NCBI GenBank assembly: GCA_013396995.1
Contig: VWZP01002662.1
Span: 382,909-446,908 of the forward strand
Length of the DNA stretch: 64,000 nt
From: Dicaeum eximium
Lineage: Eukaryota > Chordata > Aves > Passeriformes > Dicaeidae
Direction: 5' to 3'
The translations under genes were made by a program, and so were the position numbers. The notes under the pieces are model-generated. The model was not told where the DNA came from. It was given only the letters and a program-made list of their open reading frames with translations, and ran no database searches. Positions 38,401-48,544 of the stretch are shown in pieces. Numbering within the stretch: position 1 is the stretch's first letter; every line of letters begins with the position of its first letter.

Positions 38401-41400
38401 AGGATGGGAAGCTGTAACCTTTCAAAGGCAGTAATAATATTGGTGAGTTCTGGATTTACCCTGGTATACATATTCAAACTGTATGGCACAAAGTACAAGG
38501 ACTGAAGCTAATGTTATTCCAGGAGGTGACTCTGCTTTGGTAATTTTCAGCTGTTCATATTATAGAATTTTAATCATTAAGACCAGTGATTATTTATCTT
38601 TTTTGAATGCGCATTTAGTTATTGACTTGAATTTATTATAAATTCTCTAGTCTGTCAGTGGCTGAAAAAGTATTAATTGGATTATACTTTCTTTCAAAGC
38701 AATAGATTGATTTTATATGATGCTGACACAGTTTTAGCATTTTAGATATAATTTAAAACTTTTTAACAAAATATTTAATACAGTTGACAATTTTCTGGTT
38801 GAGATTTGATACACATGTGCAGAACATACTTTCTTTTCTTATAATATATTGCACTACTTTTTCCTGGGATTGTAGATTGAAATTCTTATAGAAGGAGATG
38901 GAAAAGCACTTGAAGAATTGCAATCCAGGTGGTAACATCAGCTTTTTGTAAACAATGAGTTTTTTTCAGGCTAAGTAAAGGTATCTGGGAGGCTGTATAG
39001 ATTTTCAACATAAGCTTAAATCAGAAAAACTTCCTCTTGCTAGTTCAATAAAGTTACAGATTAAATGACTCTAATTTCACCTTTTTACACTACTCAATTT
39101 AATGAATATCAAGTAGAGGGAGTATATATAAAATGCTTTCAGGTGAAATGTGATACATGTACTTACTCATTTGTTTCTCTCCAAATTTGGAATTAAAAAC
39201 TTTACCAACTATTACATGATTCATAAACCTGTGTTGAAGGAAAGGGCAACTGTTTCATAATCTTTTCTGATTCTGATGCTTTTATAGTTTGAAAAGGGCT
39301 GATTATTATAGAAATACTTAAAACTGTGTTTCCAAACCTGACTAGTTTTGTGTTACCATGGACTTGTTTCTCCAATAAATGATTTTTCTTGTGACTAAAA
39401 AACCAAATCCTGAAGTTCAGTAAAATTGATGTTTTCTTGATGCCTCTTAGTTGTACAATTTGAGGTTGAGTCATACAGGAATGCTTTAAAAGTTGTTGAA
39501 ATTTTATATTATTGGTTTCTAAGGGGCATAAATGTGGTGTAATGGTGCTTGCTCTTCAGGTATTCAAACATCTCATAAGTGTTTTAACAGAAAGCAGTAG
39601 CAAGAAGAGCTGTGCAGCCTCTTGCTGTTCAGCTCTTCAGCATTAGCCACATCTGACTATGCAGTTTGTCTTGTCCAGTCCAAAAGATTAGTTGTCCCCA
39701 AAAGATCCTGATCAGCTGTGTGGCATTTTGAGTACCCTAAGGTGTTCAGTGGCTATAGGAAGTCTGCCAGTATTGAAGTCTGCTGGGGCTGGGGAGCCCC
39801 CGGACTTGTAGGAGCAGGAAGAAGGAATGGCAGTGAGAAAGGTCAGTCATCTGGAAAGTCTTGCTTCTGCTGTCAGCTGCCCTTGGTCGTTCTCAGTGTA
39901 AGAGTGGCCACATCAGATGAGGTAGTTAAAGGCCTTCTCTTCCAATCCTGTCAGCCATCAGTGTTTCTAGAGCAGTCAAGTGACTATTTGGAAACAATTT
40001 CAGAAAGCCCTTGAGAAACAAGCTGTGTGGGACTTTGAAAATAAGTTGCATGAAATTTGATGAAATTCCTAAGTTGTTTTTATTTTTACTGGCATATTAT
40101 CAGCTTTTTATTTGTTCTTTTCCTGACAAAATGAACCTACAGGCTTTCCTGAAAAGGGGAATTTTGCAAGGTATCCTTTATAAAGTAACATGGATGACAT
40201 TGAAGTATTATATTAGCCAATCTATCTCCACTAGGAAAAATGCTGTCAGAAGACATGATTTCTATTTAAATGAGAAGCTTTTTTCCCCCTCTGTTGCAGC
40301 TCCATTTTCAGTGTTAGCTGCCTTCGTGTACAGTAGTAAAATGTAGAGGGTTATAAATGACAATACTGTTAAAACAGAATACTGAACTTTGGCATACACT
40401 GTACATATCCACCAGCGTTCATGCAGGGGTGTAGTGCATAATAAGATAGGACTAATATGCTTATTTTTGATCAGTTTGGTGGAATAGGCAGATAGACATC
40501 CTCAGTGAAAATCTCATAAATGATGGAAAAACAAGAGTTTCATGAGAATTTGTGAATAATCCTAGGTTCAAAGCTACAACAGAAATAAAACAACTACCCT
40601 GGCAGGTATTTTTAAATCTTGTGGTTGATGAAAATTGGATTAGAGCAACAGAGAATTTTTTTAGAATAGCCTTTTTTATTTTCTGTTCTGAATTTTTATG
40701 ACAGTAAAGAACTATGTGAACAGCTCCAATATGAAAACAGTCATACTGATGGATTGGTTAGAAGAACATTCCAAAATGGTGGTTTAATATTGTTTCTTAA
40801 TTAATCTGTACTTAGCTTTATGTTTACTTACTTTGCATGGCATTGCATAAATCAGTATCTGGATTATTGTCTTAAATATTTTTTTCTTTATTCAAGTAAG
40901 ATTTATTACTTAATGTCCACTTAGGTGCATTTGTGCCTTTAGAGAACTATTGGCCTTGTCACCAAGCTTTAGGAGAAACCTTTTTTGAGGTTCTTTATGG
41001 TGCAACTTGTTACTTGTCTCCTCTGTACCAATGCCCACATCACAGGTAGATTTTTTTTTAAATCTCTTAATCTTGTACCCTAAACAACTTATTTTCTGTG
41101 AAACTTCTACTGCACAATAGTTCTAATTGTGTAATATGTCTCTTATTGTGGAGGATTTGGTATTGACTACTATCTGTTACAGACTCCAGGAGGAAGTAGA
41201 TACAAGTTTTAAAACTGTGTATCCATCCCTGTGCTTAGTGACCTAAAGATCTGTCCCTTTCTGTGCCCTTCTTAGCCTTCCCTTGCCTGTCTCAGGAGTG
41301 TTGCAAGTTAAATGTTCTAGTACAAGAGTTATGTGGTCTGGTTTTAGAAGTTAAAAACATGTGGTGCAATGTTTTATCTAGAAATTACCAGAAAGATCTG

Positions 41401-44400
41401 GGGTTTAAGCATAGAAATACTGTTTTCAGTTGCCTGAAATATTGACAAACTCACTTCTATATTTTGCATTAAGTATATTCAAACACAATATGATCTGTCT
41501 TTTTATGCCTGCCCCGAGATTGTTTGAGGATCTTCAAAAGCTATTTAAATTAGGAAAGGTGTGGTAGGAGATGCTTTTAATTTAAAAAAAAATTAAATAT
41601 TGTGGATATAAAGGTTAAAATGGATTTGGTTTACATTTAATTTATCTTTATGGTTCTTCACAAATAGTAGGGTTTTTTCGACAATATGCAAGTGACAAAT
41701 TCAGTGAGAATTACTTTGAACATGTGCCACTAATCATAAAGAGAAAAAAGCAGTGTCCAACATATAAAGTATGGGAGTGTTACTGTGTACTTCCATGTGT
41801 GCTTGGAACACAGTTCTTTATTTAATCTGCCTTTATATTTTAGGCTTATTTCTGTACAGTTGCTTCAGATTATTTCTAGCACTTAAGCACCTTTAAAATG
41901 TAAGTAATTTAGGTTCCCTTTTTACATTTAATGGGACTTTCTTGTGTTTGCTGCTAATAAAAAGTATTAAGTTAAAACAAAACACCTTGTAACGAAAATC
42001 TTCCATGTGTAAGGTTTGTAAAATGACTTTACATGTAGAACTAAGTAATTTAAGAAAAAAAAGTTATGTCTGCTTTTTTGGTTGTTTTTCTCTGACCTGA
42101 AGATGAATTGCAGTATGTTGAACAAGTATTGCAATTCAAACTCAGATATAAAATTTGCAAGTGAAATTTTTCTACAGGAAAGAAAAATCATACTGCAGTG
42201 ACTCAGATTTTTACAGGGAACTAACCTTTTGCAAGATTGCAAGTAATGTTTTGAATTAAACTGCCTTCTTCCTGCAAATTGCTGTGTGGCAAAGAGGAAG
42301 GTTAATTTCAGACACATGCTGCATGGGACAAATGATTTCTGTTTAAGTACAATTGTGTTTTGAAATATCTTCCGTGAAGCAATTTTTGCAAATAGAAGTA
42401 AACCAGTTTCAGTTTCATCTGGAACAATTTTATATGAAAATTTTTAAAAGAACACTCATATATTTGATGTTATCTGTAAGAAATACACAGGCATGAAGTC
42501 ATAAATAATAGATTCTTGTGTTCTGATGTTTTTCCTTATGAGAATATGAAAAGTATTTGCTTTATTTGTTGTAGGAAAGGGAGTACTTGGCAGAACAGAG
42601 TAGCTAAAGCTAAGCTCCAGCCCACAATTTCACTGACTTTTCTCTCTCATCCCCACCTCACTGTCATATATTGACTGGAATTCAAGTCCATATTTGCATT
42701 CTTCCGTCCTCTCCTTTTTTTTCCTGAGTCATATTTCTGAATTCTTGTAGAAAAAGAGCTGCTGTGAAAACAGAAAAAGCCAACTAACCACAACTACTAT
42801 TTGTTGCCCTTGCAATTTCTTCAGCAGCTTCAGAGTACTGAAAAATGCTTGTCTGAGAAGTGTTATTCGCCAAGTTTTTTCAGTTATGCAGGGGTTCCCT
42901 GGCTGAACTGGGAAAGAGCATGTCAGAGGACTCTTCCTTAAAAGAAGGAAGAGTCTTCTTAAAAGAAGACTTCATCTTCTTACAGTCTTTTAAAAGAAGA
43001 TTTTTTTTCTTTTATCTTCTTTAAAAGAAAAGTATCTCTTCATTGGCACCATATTCAAACTGCCCGAAGTGATTGGAGGATGTTGGTGTTTAACTCATTA
43101 AATGCTGCAGCCTGGCCTAAGTTCCCATTTGATTTTTGCAGCTGGTTGCTGAATGTAGTCTTCAGCTTTCAACACTATTTTCTTATTCCTTCCATAGGTA
43201 AATAGCAAATGTATAGGTTCCATTTTCTTGTTTCCTTTTTCAATCTGATAATTGTAGAACCCTTTTAAAGGGCAGTTGAAGGAAAAAGGTCTAGAGAGCC
43301 ATTTAGCAAAATAACTTGGTTATTTGATACCAACAAAGACAGATGAAATATACCCGAAACACATATTACAAGAGAAAAGGGGTTCTGTGATCAGGAAGAA
43401 TTTTGAAGAACTGGCAGTTCTAAGTTTAGCTGCTTTGGAAACCACAAATATGTATTTATTACTTAAATTAGTAACAAAATTATTCTTGGGAATAATTTAC
43501 TGCACTGAGATCTGACATAGTGGCATGTGTAAGATTGTAGATTAGGGACAGTCTCATTCCTACCTTATCACTTCTCAGGTTAACTGTGGCAATTTCACAT
43601 ATTTATATGTGGAATAATTTAATACAGGCATGTAGTTGCCTGTATTAAAGCAACATCAGGCCTGCTGTGACACACGGGGTGTCTACACAGAAATGATGAT
43701 TATGCTTCATCCGTTTGGATAGCAGCTGAGAAAATCTCTTCCAGAGAGCCCCACCACAATGTCCACCACTCCAGATTTACTGACCTTTGTTTCTTAAAGA
43801 GGTAAACCTAGAGCTAAATGTGTGTGTAAGATTGTGCACACGTATGCACAGACATTAGGTTTGAGGTCCTTTTTGAGAAAGGAAACCTTGTAGTGTCTGA
43901 TCAATGTACTCCTCCACTTCTGTTGATGTTGGGTGTTTTATTCAATGGTGATGACTACAAATTTGGTTTAAGAGCTACAATTGCTGGAACTCTTCAGCCT
44001 GTTAGCTGGAGACTGGCATGTACTTAGCCTTTGTCAGGTGTAGATTCAGCATATGGAAGTGATGCAGTTGGCTCACTTCTAGCATGACTGCTATTAGATA
44101 TTTGTCAGTTACCTGATGTTTGCTGACAGTCTAAACTCTGTATGGCTCTGTTTTCAGATATTCTAACCTATGATGTAACTTAGAAGTCACCTAAATCCTA
44201 CCCAATTTTATCTGCTCAGTTGCTGTGTTTTCGTGTTTCCAAATCTCTCACTGTCCTCCTTTTCATCAAAGAAGGCAATTAAAATAGGAAAATAGTGACT
44301 TTGTTTTTACCAAAGGAATTTCTGTAATTTTATAGAAACTTTAATTTTTTGACTTGAGCAAAGTTTTATTTCTTAGTTGAAAGACTTGTGTGTTTCTAAA

Positions 44401-46726
44401 ACAGTGTACGTAGAATTGGAAGATGAGAAGGGACATCAAGAAGAGATCTGCTCTATACATCAGTCTAATCAATTTATGTTGGTATTAATCTTGATACATG
44501 CTAATATTTTATCTTAAAACTTGTATGAGTATTGTAAAACTTACCTGGTCAACACCATTTGTAATACTTAACTATCCTTACTATTACAAAGGATTTAATA
44601 AGGGGCAGTAGTTTAGTATTTTTATTACCTAATATGAATTTCCCTTAAGCTTAGTAGATGTTCTAGCCACTGTGAACAGGAAAATCACACTCATTTTATG
44701 CAGCTACCTCTTGCACATCATATGTCTCCCATTTTTCTTTTTTTTACTCTCTTCAGATAAACTAGTTAAATTCAATGTTCTCTTGTTGTTATTTTTGTTA
44801 GAGAGCTGGAAACCACTTTTTCTTCCCATTCTTCTCAGACCTTTTTGTAGGACAGAGCCCAGAACTATACACAGCACTGCTGGGTTTATTTTGTAAAGCT
44901 TTGTTTTGCATTGTTCTCTGCCTCCTTGATTCACCCAAGTTTACTCATTGAGCTTGAATGATCAGTGACTCCCACTGCTCAAAGGCTGTTGTCTTAAGCA
45001 AGCAGCTTCTTTCTTACGGACTTCCGTGAAATTCAGTTTTGCTTTTCTTTACCTGTACACTTGATGTGGATTATAGTTACATAGTTTTACAAGCAACAAC
45101 TGAAGTAACTAGGCATGCTATCTTCAAGGAGGAATTTAGGATTAAGAAGAAAAAAAATTAAAAATTACATGACTAGGAGATGAAAAATACTTCATTGTTG
45201 CAGTATATGCAAAAAGGTAGAAACTTTTATTGTATGTAATATATTTTTGTAAAAGTGACTGCAGTTGAATGCAATTCACAGAAATGAGCAGTGGTGTTTT
45301 GTTTTCTTCCTTTTCCCTGGTAGTAGGCAGGCAAGAACCAAAGTGCAGAGAGGTTTTTATTATTGCTTTTAGGTATGGCCTCTTTGAACAACCTGCCTGC
45401 CAGGTTTACTAGGAGTCTTATTTAGATGGGATTATTCCTTACCTTTGTTAATAAAATATTGTCAAGTGATAGCTTGAATCTGTAGGCACAGTTGTACTGA
45501 TAGCTGAGCTGATTTAACAGCTGACATAGCCAAACAGAAATCTTCCTTTCTTTTTCACCTGTGTGCCTTCTACCTCCCCTTGTATAAACTCCATTCAGAA
45601 TGCTCTAAGATGCCACATTTCACTAAACTGTGAGAATACCAGACCAAAATTTTGTTGCTAAGTGTCCTAGTTTCAGCCGGGATAGAGTTAATTTTCTTCA
45701 TAGTAGCTGGTGAAGTGCTGTGTTTTGGATTCAGTATGAAAATAACGTGGATAACACAGATGTTTTAGCTGTTGCTGAGCAGTGCTTACCCTAAGTCAAG
45801 GACTTGCCAGCTTCCTGTGCTCTGCCAATGAGGAGTTTCACAAGAAGCCAGGAGGGAGCACAGCCAGGACAGCTGATCCAAACTGGCCAGAGGGATGTTC
45901 CATACCATGGAATGTCATACCCAGTACATGAAATAGAGGAGTTGGCTGGGAGGGGCCAGTTACTGCTGGGGTGTGGGCTGGACATGAGTCAGTGAGTGAT
46001 GAGCTCTTGTATTGTGCATCACTTGTGGGTTGGGTTTTTTTTACATGTGTGGTAATTAATCTCTTTCTTTTTACTTCTGTTATTATTATATTTTGCTTTA
46101 TTGTAATTCTTAAACTGTTTGTATTTCAACCCATGGGGCTTTTTCCTATTTTCCAATTCTCCTCCACTTGCCAGTGGGAGGGGAGGGGGAGTGAGAGAAT
46201 GAGCTCTGCATGGTAGGTAGTTACTGTCTGGGGTTAAACTGTGATCCCAGAGCTGGATGAGCTTAGCACAAGGTCCAAAAAAATAGCTTAATACTGGAAA
46301 GCATTATAAAACTAAAAGTTGGCACATGGGGAGCAAGGAGGGGTATCAGTTTTGTAGAGGATCTAATTATTTTGGTGAAGATGAGCTAAAAAAATTACTC
46401 AACTCCATGTGATGATACTCTTGGAGAAGTTGAGCTGAACAACTTGTTTTTTAGGAGAAGGTCAGTGCCTGGAAATAGCTGTAGATTCTCCTCTGTCCAC
46501 AGCATATTCCCCATCCCCACTTAAAGCTCAGTGAATGATTTGAGTTGAGCTATCCTTTTAAAAATGAAAAGTTTTTTCTTGTGATTTATTTTTGTTATTT
46601 TATTTAACACGCAGTCAATGTTTTTGTTTTGTTTGAATTGCAGGTGCAATTGCTGCCAGAATCCAGAAGATGACCTCACCAAAACCCAAGAAAACCATAG
46701 CAACCAGAAAGAAAGTGCAGAAGTAA
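20293..46726 (+). CDS. VRK1: VRK1, nuclear serine/threonine protein kinase (12 coding exons, full coding span)
   Basis: The spliced coding sequence joins 20293-20446, 21924-21979, 26152-26221, 26624-26711, 28172-28280, 28422-28514, 29504-29636, 30673-30793, 31664-31722, 32565-32743, 36666-36759 and 46644-46726. It totals 1,239 nt, or 412 residues plus TAA; human VRK1 has 396. Visible kinase features are the glycine loop IGQGGFG (residues 41-47), catalytic Lys69 in YVAKV, helix-C Glu81, catalytic loop HGDIKAEN (173-180, Asp175) and DYG (195-197), which VRK proteins carry instead of DFG. The tail has KRRK (355-358), an acidic stretch, KKK (379-381) and a basic end, consistent with nuclear localisation. 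VRK1 is known to phosphorylate BANF1, histone H3, p53 and c-Jun, and acts in nuclear-envelope assembly, the cell cycle and the DNA damage response. The start ATG has A at -3. Intact introns and reading frame argue against a retrocopy. VRK2 is less likely because no C-terminal membrane anchor is visible. Confidence 0.96.
21924..21979 (+). CDS. VRK1: VRK1 coding exon, residues 52-70 (catalytic lysine)
   Basis: The acceptor TTTTTAACAG ends at 21923 and donor GTAAGA starts at 21980. The 56-nt exon encodes ADVNSSKAVGSDAPYVAKV, with the ATP-anchoring lysine at residue 69. The NSS-x-x-VGSDAP segment is characteristic of VRK1. Confidence 0.94.
24990..25150. other. GC/CpG-rich patch within a VRK1 intron
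   Basis: A local block with AGCCGAGCCTCCGAGCCCGC and GGGGCGCTTGGAGCCCGGC stands out from AT-rich intron on both sides. No splice-bounded exon or known repeat was recognised. Its open frames exist on both strands and are probably chance. Confidence 0.4.
26152..26221 (+). CDS. VRK1: VRK1 coding exon, residues 71-93 (helix C)
   Basis: The acceptor CTTAAAG ends at 26151 and donor GTAAGC starts at 26222. It encodes EPSENGPLFTELKFYMRAAK plus PDE; Glu81 is the helix-C glutamate expected to pair with Lys69. The preceding intron is 4.2 kb. Confidence 0.94.
26341..26359 (+). repeat. (ATT)n microsatellite
   Basis: About six ATT units lie in the 402-bp intron between the exons ending at 26221 and starting at 26624. 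Confidence 0.85.
26624..26711 (+). CDS. VRK1: VRK1 coding exon, residues 94-122
   Basis: The acceptor TGTATTTTCAG ends at 26623. The donor is GTGACT at 26712, weaker than its neighbours. It encodes the stretch with LKYLGVPRYWGSGLHERNG, diagnostic of VRK1/VRK2, and ends with two bases of the Ser123 codon completed in the next exon. Confidence 0.93.
28172..28280 (+). CDS. VRK1: VRK1 coding exon, residues 123-159
   Basis: The acceptor GATTTTAG ends at 28171 and donor GTAAGT starts at 28281. The exon encodes YRFMIMDRFGRDLQKMYEEN followed by a segment ending TVLQLGLRI. The hinge MIMDRFG and the following DLQK are conserved in the VRK family. Confidence 0.95.
28422..28514 (+). CDS. VRK1: VRK1 coding exon, residues 160-190 (catalytic loop)
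   Basis: The acceptor TTTTGTTAG ends at 28421 after an intron of only 141 bp; the donor is GTATTT at 28515. It encodes LDILEYVHEHEYVHGDIKAE then NLILSYKNPNQ. HGDIK holds the catalytic base Asp175 and Lys177; Asn180 is the metal-binding asparagine. Residue 179 is Glu where human VRK1 has Ser, as I recall it. Confidence 0.95.
29504..29636 (+). CDS. VRK1: VRK1 coding exon, residues 191-234 (DYG and activation segment)
   Basis: The acceptor ATTACTAG ends at 29503 and donor GTAAGG starts at 29637. It encodes VYLVDYGLAYRYCPEGVHKA, then the VRK-type activation segment KRCHDGTIEYTSIDAHKGV. DYG (195-197) replaces DFG, as in other VRKs. An overlapping 157-codon open frame at 29175-29648 is not the gene's frame. 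Confidence 0.96.
30673..30793 (+). CDS. VRK1: VRK1 coding exon, residues 235-274
   Basis: The acceptor ATATTCAG ends at 30672 and donor GTGAGA starts at 30794. It encodes APSRRGDLEILGYCMIQWLS then GHLPWEDNLKDP and further residues. SRRGDLE and the GYCMIQWL helix are conserved C-lobe features of VRK1. Confidence 0.95.
31664..31722 (+). CDS. VRK1: VRK1 coding exon, residues 275-294
   Basis: The acceptor TTTTTCAG ends at 31663 and donor GTAAGA starts at 31723. This 59-nt exon completes Arg275 and encodes CRDNISILMDKCFPGKNKP in the C-lobe. Phases match both neighbours. Confidence 0.94.
32565..32743 (+). CDS. VRK1: VRK1 coding exon, residues 295-354 (end of kinase fold)
   Basis: The acceptor TCTTTAG ends at 32564. 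It encodes DEIAKYMEKVKLLSYEEKPV then the LLQGLKAIGQKDDGVLDF segment and a linker ending NPVQK. The donor AAG|GTTTTA at 32744 is unusually weak. Read-through would add Val-Leu-Leu and a stop at 32753-32755. The junction with the next exon (Lys then KRRK) agrees with human VRK1, where a KKRKK cluster occupies this place. Confidence 0.92.
32911..32916 (+). terminator. VRK1: Candidate intronic poly(A) signal AATAAA in VRK1 intron after residue 354
   Basis: AATAAA lies 156 bases past the in-frame stop (32753-32755) reached if the weak donor at 32744 is not used. The arrangement would yield a 357-residue product without the basic tail. Use of the signal is inferred, not shown. Confidence 0.3.
34530..34558. 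repeat. Perfect 13-bp inverted repeat, 3-nt loop
   Basis: The arm TTCTCAAGGGTGG at 34530-34542 is followed by CAT and its exact complement CCACCCTTGAGAA at 34546-34558. It is too short for a typical microRNA precursor. Confidence 0.9.
36666..36759 (+). CDS. VRK1: VRK1 coding exon, residues 355-385 (tail)
   Basis: The acceptor TTTCTTCAG ends at 36665 and donor GTAAGT starts at 36760. It encodes KRRKAAAAASESTEVEMEDT and then ESPIKKKAATS. The sequence shows a basic cluster, a five-alanine run, an acidic patch and a second basic cluster. The tail varies between vertebrates but keeps this basic/acidic pattern, consistent with a nuclear localisation region. Confidence 0.88.
36798..37666 (-). mobile_element. 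Endogenous retrovirus LTR (avian ERV, apparently solo), reverse orientation
   Basis: Read on the minus strand this begins near TATTGGGTATTTTATGTGGC and ends near ATCCTGCCACA. It corresponds, from memory, to a long avian ERV LTR whose forward start is TGT(A/G)TTGGGTTTGCGTGGCAA. Supporting blocks on the + strand are CAAACCAGACTCAACTTGGG and repeated 'GGGCTC...GAGTTGCAGGG' units typical of the tandem segments in that LTR. No gag, pol or env frame flanks it and no clear target-site duplication is visible, so it looks like an old solo LTR. The 143-codon and shorter frames inside it are not genes. Confidence 0.75.
42929..43033. repeat. Cluster of overlapping palindromes around TTAAAAGAAG
   Basis: The first is 42929-42955, a perfect 11-bp stem (GACTCTTCCTT) with a 5-nt loop. 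The second is 42953-42970, an 8-bp stem (GTCTTCTT/AAGAAGAC) with an AA centre, sharing three bases with the first. Imperfect TCTTTTAAAAGAAGA and CTTCTTTAAAAG copies follow. Confidence 0.88.
43618..43649. repeat. Perfect 13-bp inverted repeat, 6-nt loop
   Basis: The arm TTTAATACAGGCA at 43618-43630, loop TGTAGT, and exact complement TGCCTGTATTAAA at 43637-43649. Confidence 0.9.
44405..44940 (-). mobile_element. Degenerate CR1/L3-like LINE remnant
   Basis: The + strand starts GTAGAATTGGAAGATGAGAA and continues with GGGACATCAAG. Further on it has CAGAGCCCAGAACTATACAC and AGCACTGCTGGG. These resemble the reverse complement of old CR1/L3 LINE 3' regions (GGAAGGGACCTCAAGAGGTC and CCAGAACTGGACACAGTACT types). 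Similarity is weak and interrupted by AT-rich DNA, so this is tentative. Confidence 0.35.
45663..46246 (+). mobile_element. Endogenous retrovirus LTR (avian ERV, apparently solo), forward orientation
   Basis: It begins TGTCCTAGTTTCAGCCGGGA and ends GGGGTTAAACTGTGA. It matches, as I recall it, an LTR family extremely common in songbirds (TGTCCTGGTTTCAGC... to ...GGGGTTAAACCACGACA). Internal blocks also match: TTGCTGAGCAGTGCTTAC, CAGGACAGCTGATCCAAACT and TTGTGCATCACTTG. The usual TATA region is mutated to CAGTACATGAAAT. No internal retroviral sequence or clear target-site duplication is seen, so it is probably a solo LTR. It lies about 400 bp before the last VRK1 exon. ERVL versus ERVK class was not resolved. 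Confidence 0.85.
46644..46726 (+). CDS. VRK1: VRK1 last coding exon, residues 386-412 and stop
   Basis: The acceptor GAATTGCAG ends at 46643 after a 9.9-kb intron. It encodes RAIAARIQKMTSPKPKKTIA then TRKKVQK and TAA at 46724-46726. The basic ending TRKKVQK parallels the human C-terminus TRKRVQK, which confirms that the last exon was found. Confidence 0.92.
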
Positions 46727-46905
46727 ATAATATATGGAGCAACAAATTAAGTTGCTCTGTGGCTCATTTCTGATTTTACTTTTTTTTTGTTATTGTTGGT
46801 AGCACTGGAATCTTTTTCTTTCCTTTTTAAAGATGAATCCTATAAAAACATGGACTTCTGTTTGTACCTGTTTTTGAAGAATAAATGTTTTATTAAAATA
46901 TTTGC
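46727..46905 (+). other. VRK1: VRK1 3' untranslated region (proximal)
   Basis: This stretch runs from the stop codon to just past the first AATAAA. It is T- and A-rich with no open frame. The cleavage position is estimated, usually 10-30 bases after the signal. A longer 3' UTR reaching another AATAAA at 47957 is possible. Confidence 0.6.
46880..46885 (+). terminator. VRK1: VRK1 poly(A) signal AATAAA
   Basis: A canonical AATAAA lies 154 bases after the stop codon, with an ATTAAA at 46893 and U/GU-rich sequence following. Its position makes it the probable main polyadenylation signal. Confidence 0.7.
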
Positions 46906-47956
46906 ATAATTTATGTATATGTAAATACTAATGCAAAATTTTGCCAACTTTTGAAGTGGGGATGCATTTTTATTCTTTATATACATGAATTCATGTCTTA
47001 AAGGCAAACTAGAAGAGAGTGCTTTTTTCCTGCTTTGTAATGTAGAGATGAAGTCTTATTTAATAGTTTCATTACGGATACTATATAAGAAACAGCAGTG
47101 TTGCATCTGATTTCTCACAGTTCTGAGTAAAGTCATATTGGTGGTCACTTAAATGCACACTGAAATGAAGTCTGAAAAAGCAGAAATAGCTTTTAAGTAT
47201 GTTTCAAGTGTTTGAATTAGAACATAAGTCAAAAATCATGTCCTTCCATTCTAGTTTGTATAGAATGCATTTAAACAATTCTTTGGAAGACAGGTACTGA
47301 ATTTTAGCCATTTTTTTTCATAGTATTTTTGTTTGTATCACTTTTCCAATTATTCGCAGTTTCTCTGGAAAGAAAGAGACCAGAATTTCAGACAAAGGGC
47401 CCAGGGCAAAGAAAAGAACCAACCAAAAACCAGTGCCTATTCTCAATCACCCCCTCAGGTTTTCTTTTTATATTAGTGAAAGGACTATAATATAATTGTG
47501 AGTAACTGTGCAGGGTCTAGTTCCAGTGAAATATTGTCTCACATCTGCTTCACACAGCAATAATGGTTTACCTCTTTAATACTTGAGGAGTATGTAATCT
47601 TCCAAATCCTTTTGTACAAGTACTTTCTTGGTTAGCTTTGAGTCCTCTCTTCAGAGCTGTAAGTCAAAAATAGAGTGTTGAATTCCAGTGTGAAACACTG
47701 CTACTTTTCATATATCTACTGCAACATACACATAATAAGGCATGAACATCATTCCAATCAGGGCAACCGAAAGTTTAGCAAACCAAAAGGAATCCATATG
47801 AGCCAGTGAGAGTGTATTCGTGTGGATGTCCAGCTTGCTTGATTGTATAATGTCTGAGTAGCAACTCATGAGATGAAATAAATATGTTGTAGCATGAAAT
47901 GTTGAATGAATGAATCATGAGGTTATGATTTGTAACAAGGGAATCAGTTGTTTTGA

Positions 47957-47962
47957 AATAAA
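47957..47962 (+). terminator. Possible distal poly(A) signal AATAAA
   Basis: A second canonical hexamer lies about 1.2 kb beyond the VRK1 stop. It could end a longer 3' UTR isoform. The hexamer is common by chance in AT-rich DNA, so this is only a candidate. Confidence 0.25.
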
Positions 47963-48544
47963 ACTGGAATACCATATTTAAGAGGTGCTTTCTCATTTCT
48001 GTTGACTGTTAGGCTCATTTCCTGGGTATTAGCAAAGTGTGGCTGACAACTTTAGGCCTAGCATTGTCTTCATCTCAGATGTAAAAATGGGATTGCTAAA
48101 GCCTTTCTCATGTTTAAAACTCCTCAAATCAAACTATCATTTTAATGACTTCATTTAATCATTTTGTGCAGAAAGTATGTTACACTGTTCTGAATAGCTA
48201 TTGTCAGGAAGGCATACTGTATTCTCTTCTTTGTCACAAACTCAAAGTCATTCTTTTGTACTTCAGTAGTTTGACATTTTATTTTTTTTAGTAACTTACT
48301 TACCTGTAAACTTCCTTTGATTACTTTCCAAGTTTTCAAGCAGTGTGTTTTCTTTTGACACCACCAAAGCCAAATGGAACAAACAGTTATTTCCATATAT
48401 TTGAAAATAATGTTTTGAGGTGCAAATTTCATAAGCCACCCCTACCTCCTCCCACCCCAAAAATGTCCTGGAAAAAGATGTCCTGTCAAGTGTGTTCTGT
48501 GAAGGAAAAGGGTGCTTTTTATTCAAGGTGAATGTTGTTTCAGG

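Larger units (their letters stand above)
36760..46643 (+). other. VRK1: VRK1 last intron (9.9 kb)
   Basis: It contains two LTRs in opposite orientations (36798-37666 and 45663-46246), a tentative CR1/L3-like remnant (44405-44940) and palindromic structures at 42929-43033 and 43618-43649. The remainder is unremarkable AT-rich DNA with no supported exon. Confidence 0.8.

Noticed and set aside
20293..46726. Idea that the kinase is a processed pseudogene or VRK2
   Set aside because: Twelve exons with correct junctions and phases and an intact frame rule out a retrocopy. The basic nuclear tail with no C-terminal membrane helix fits VRK1.
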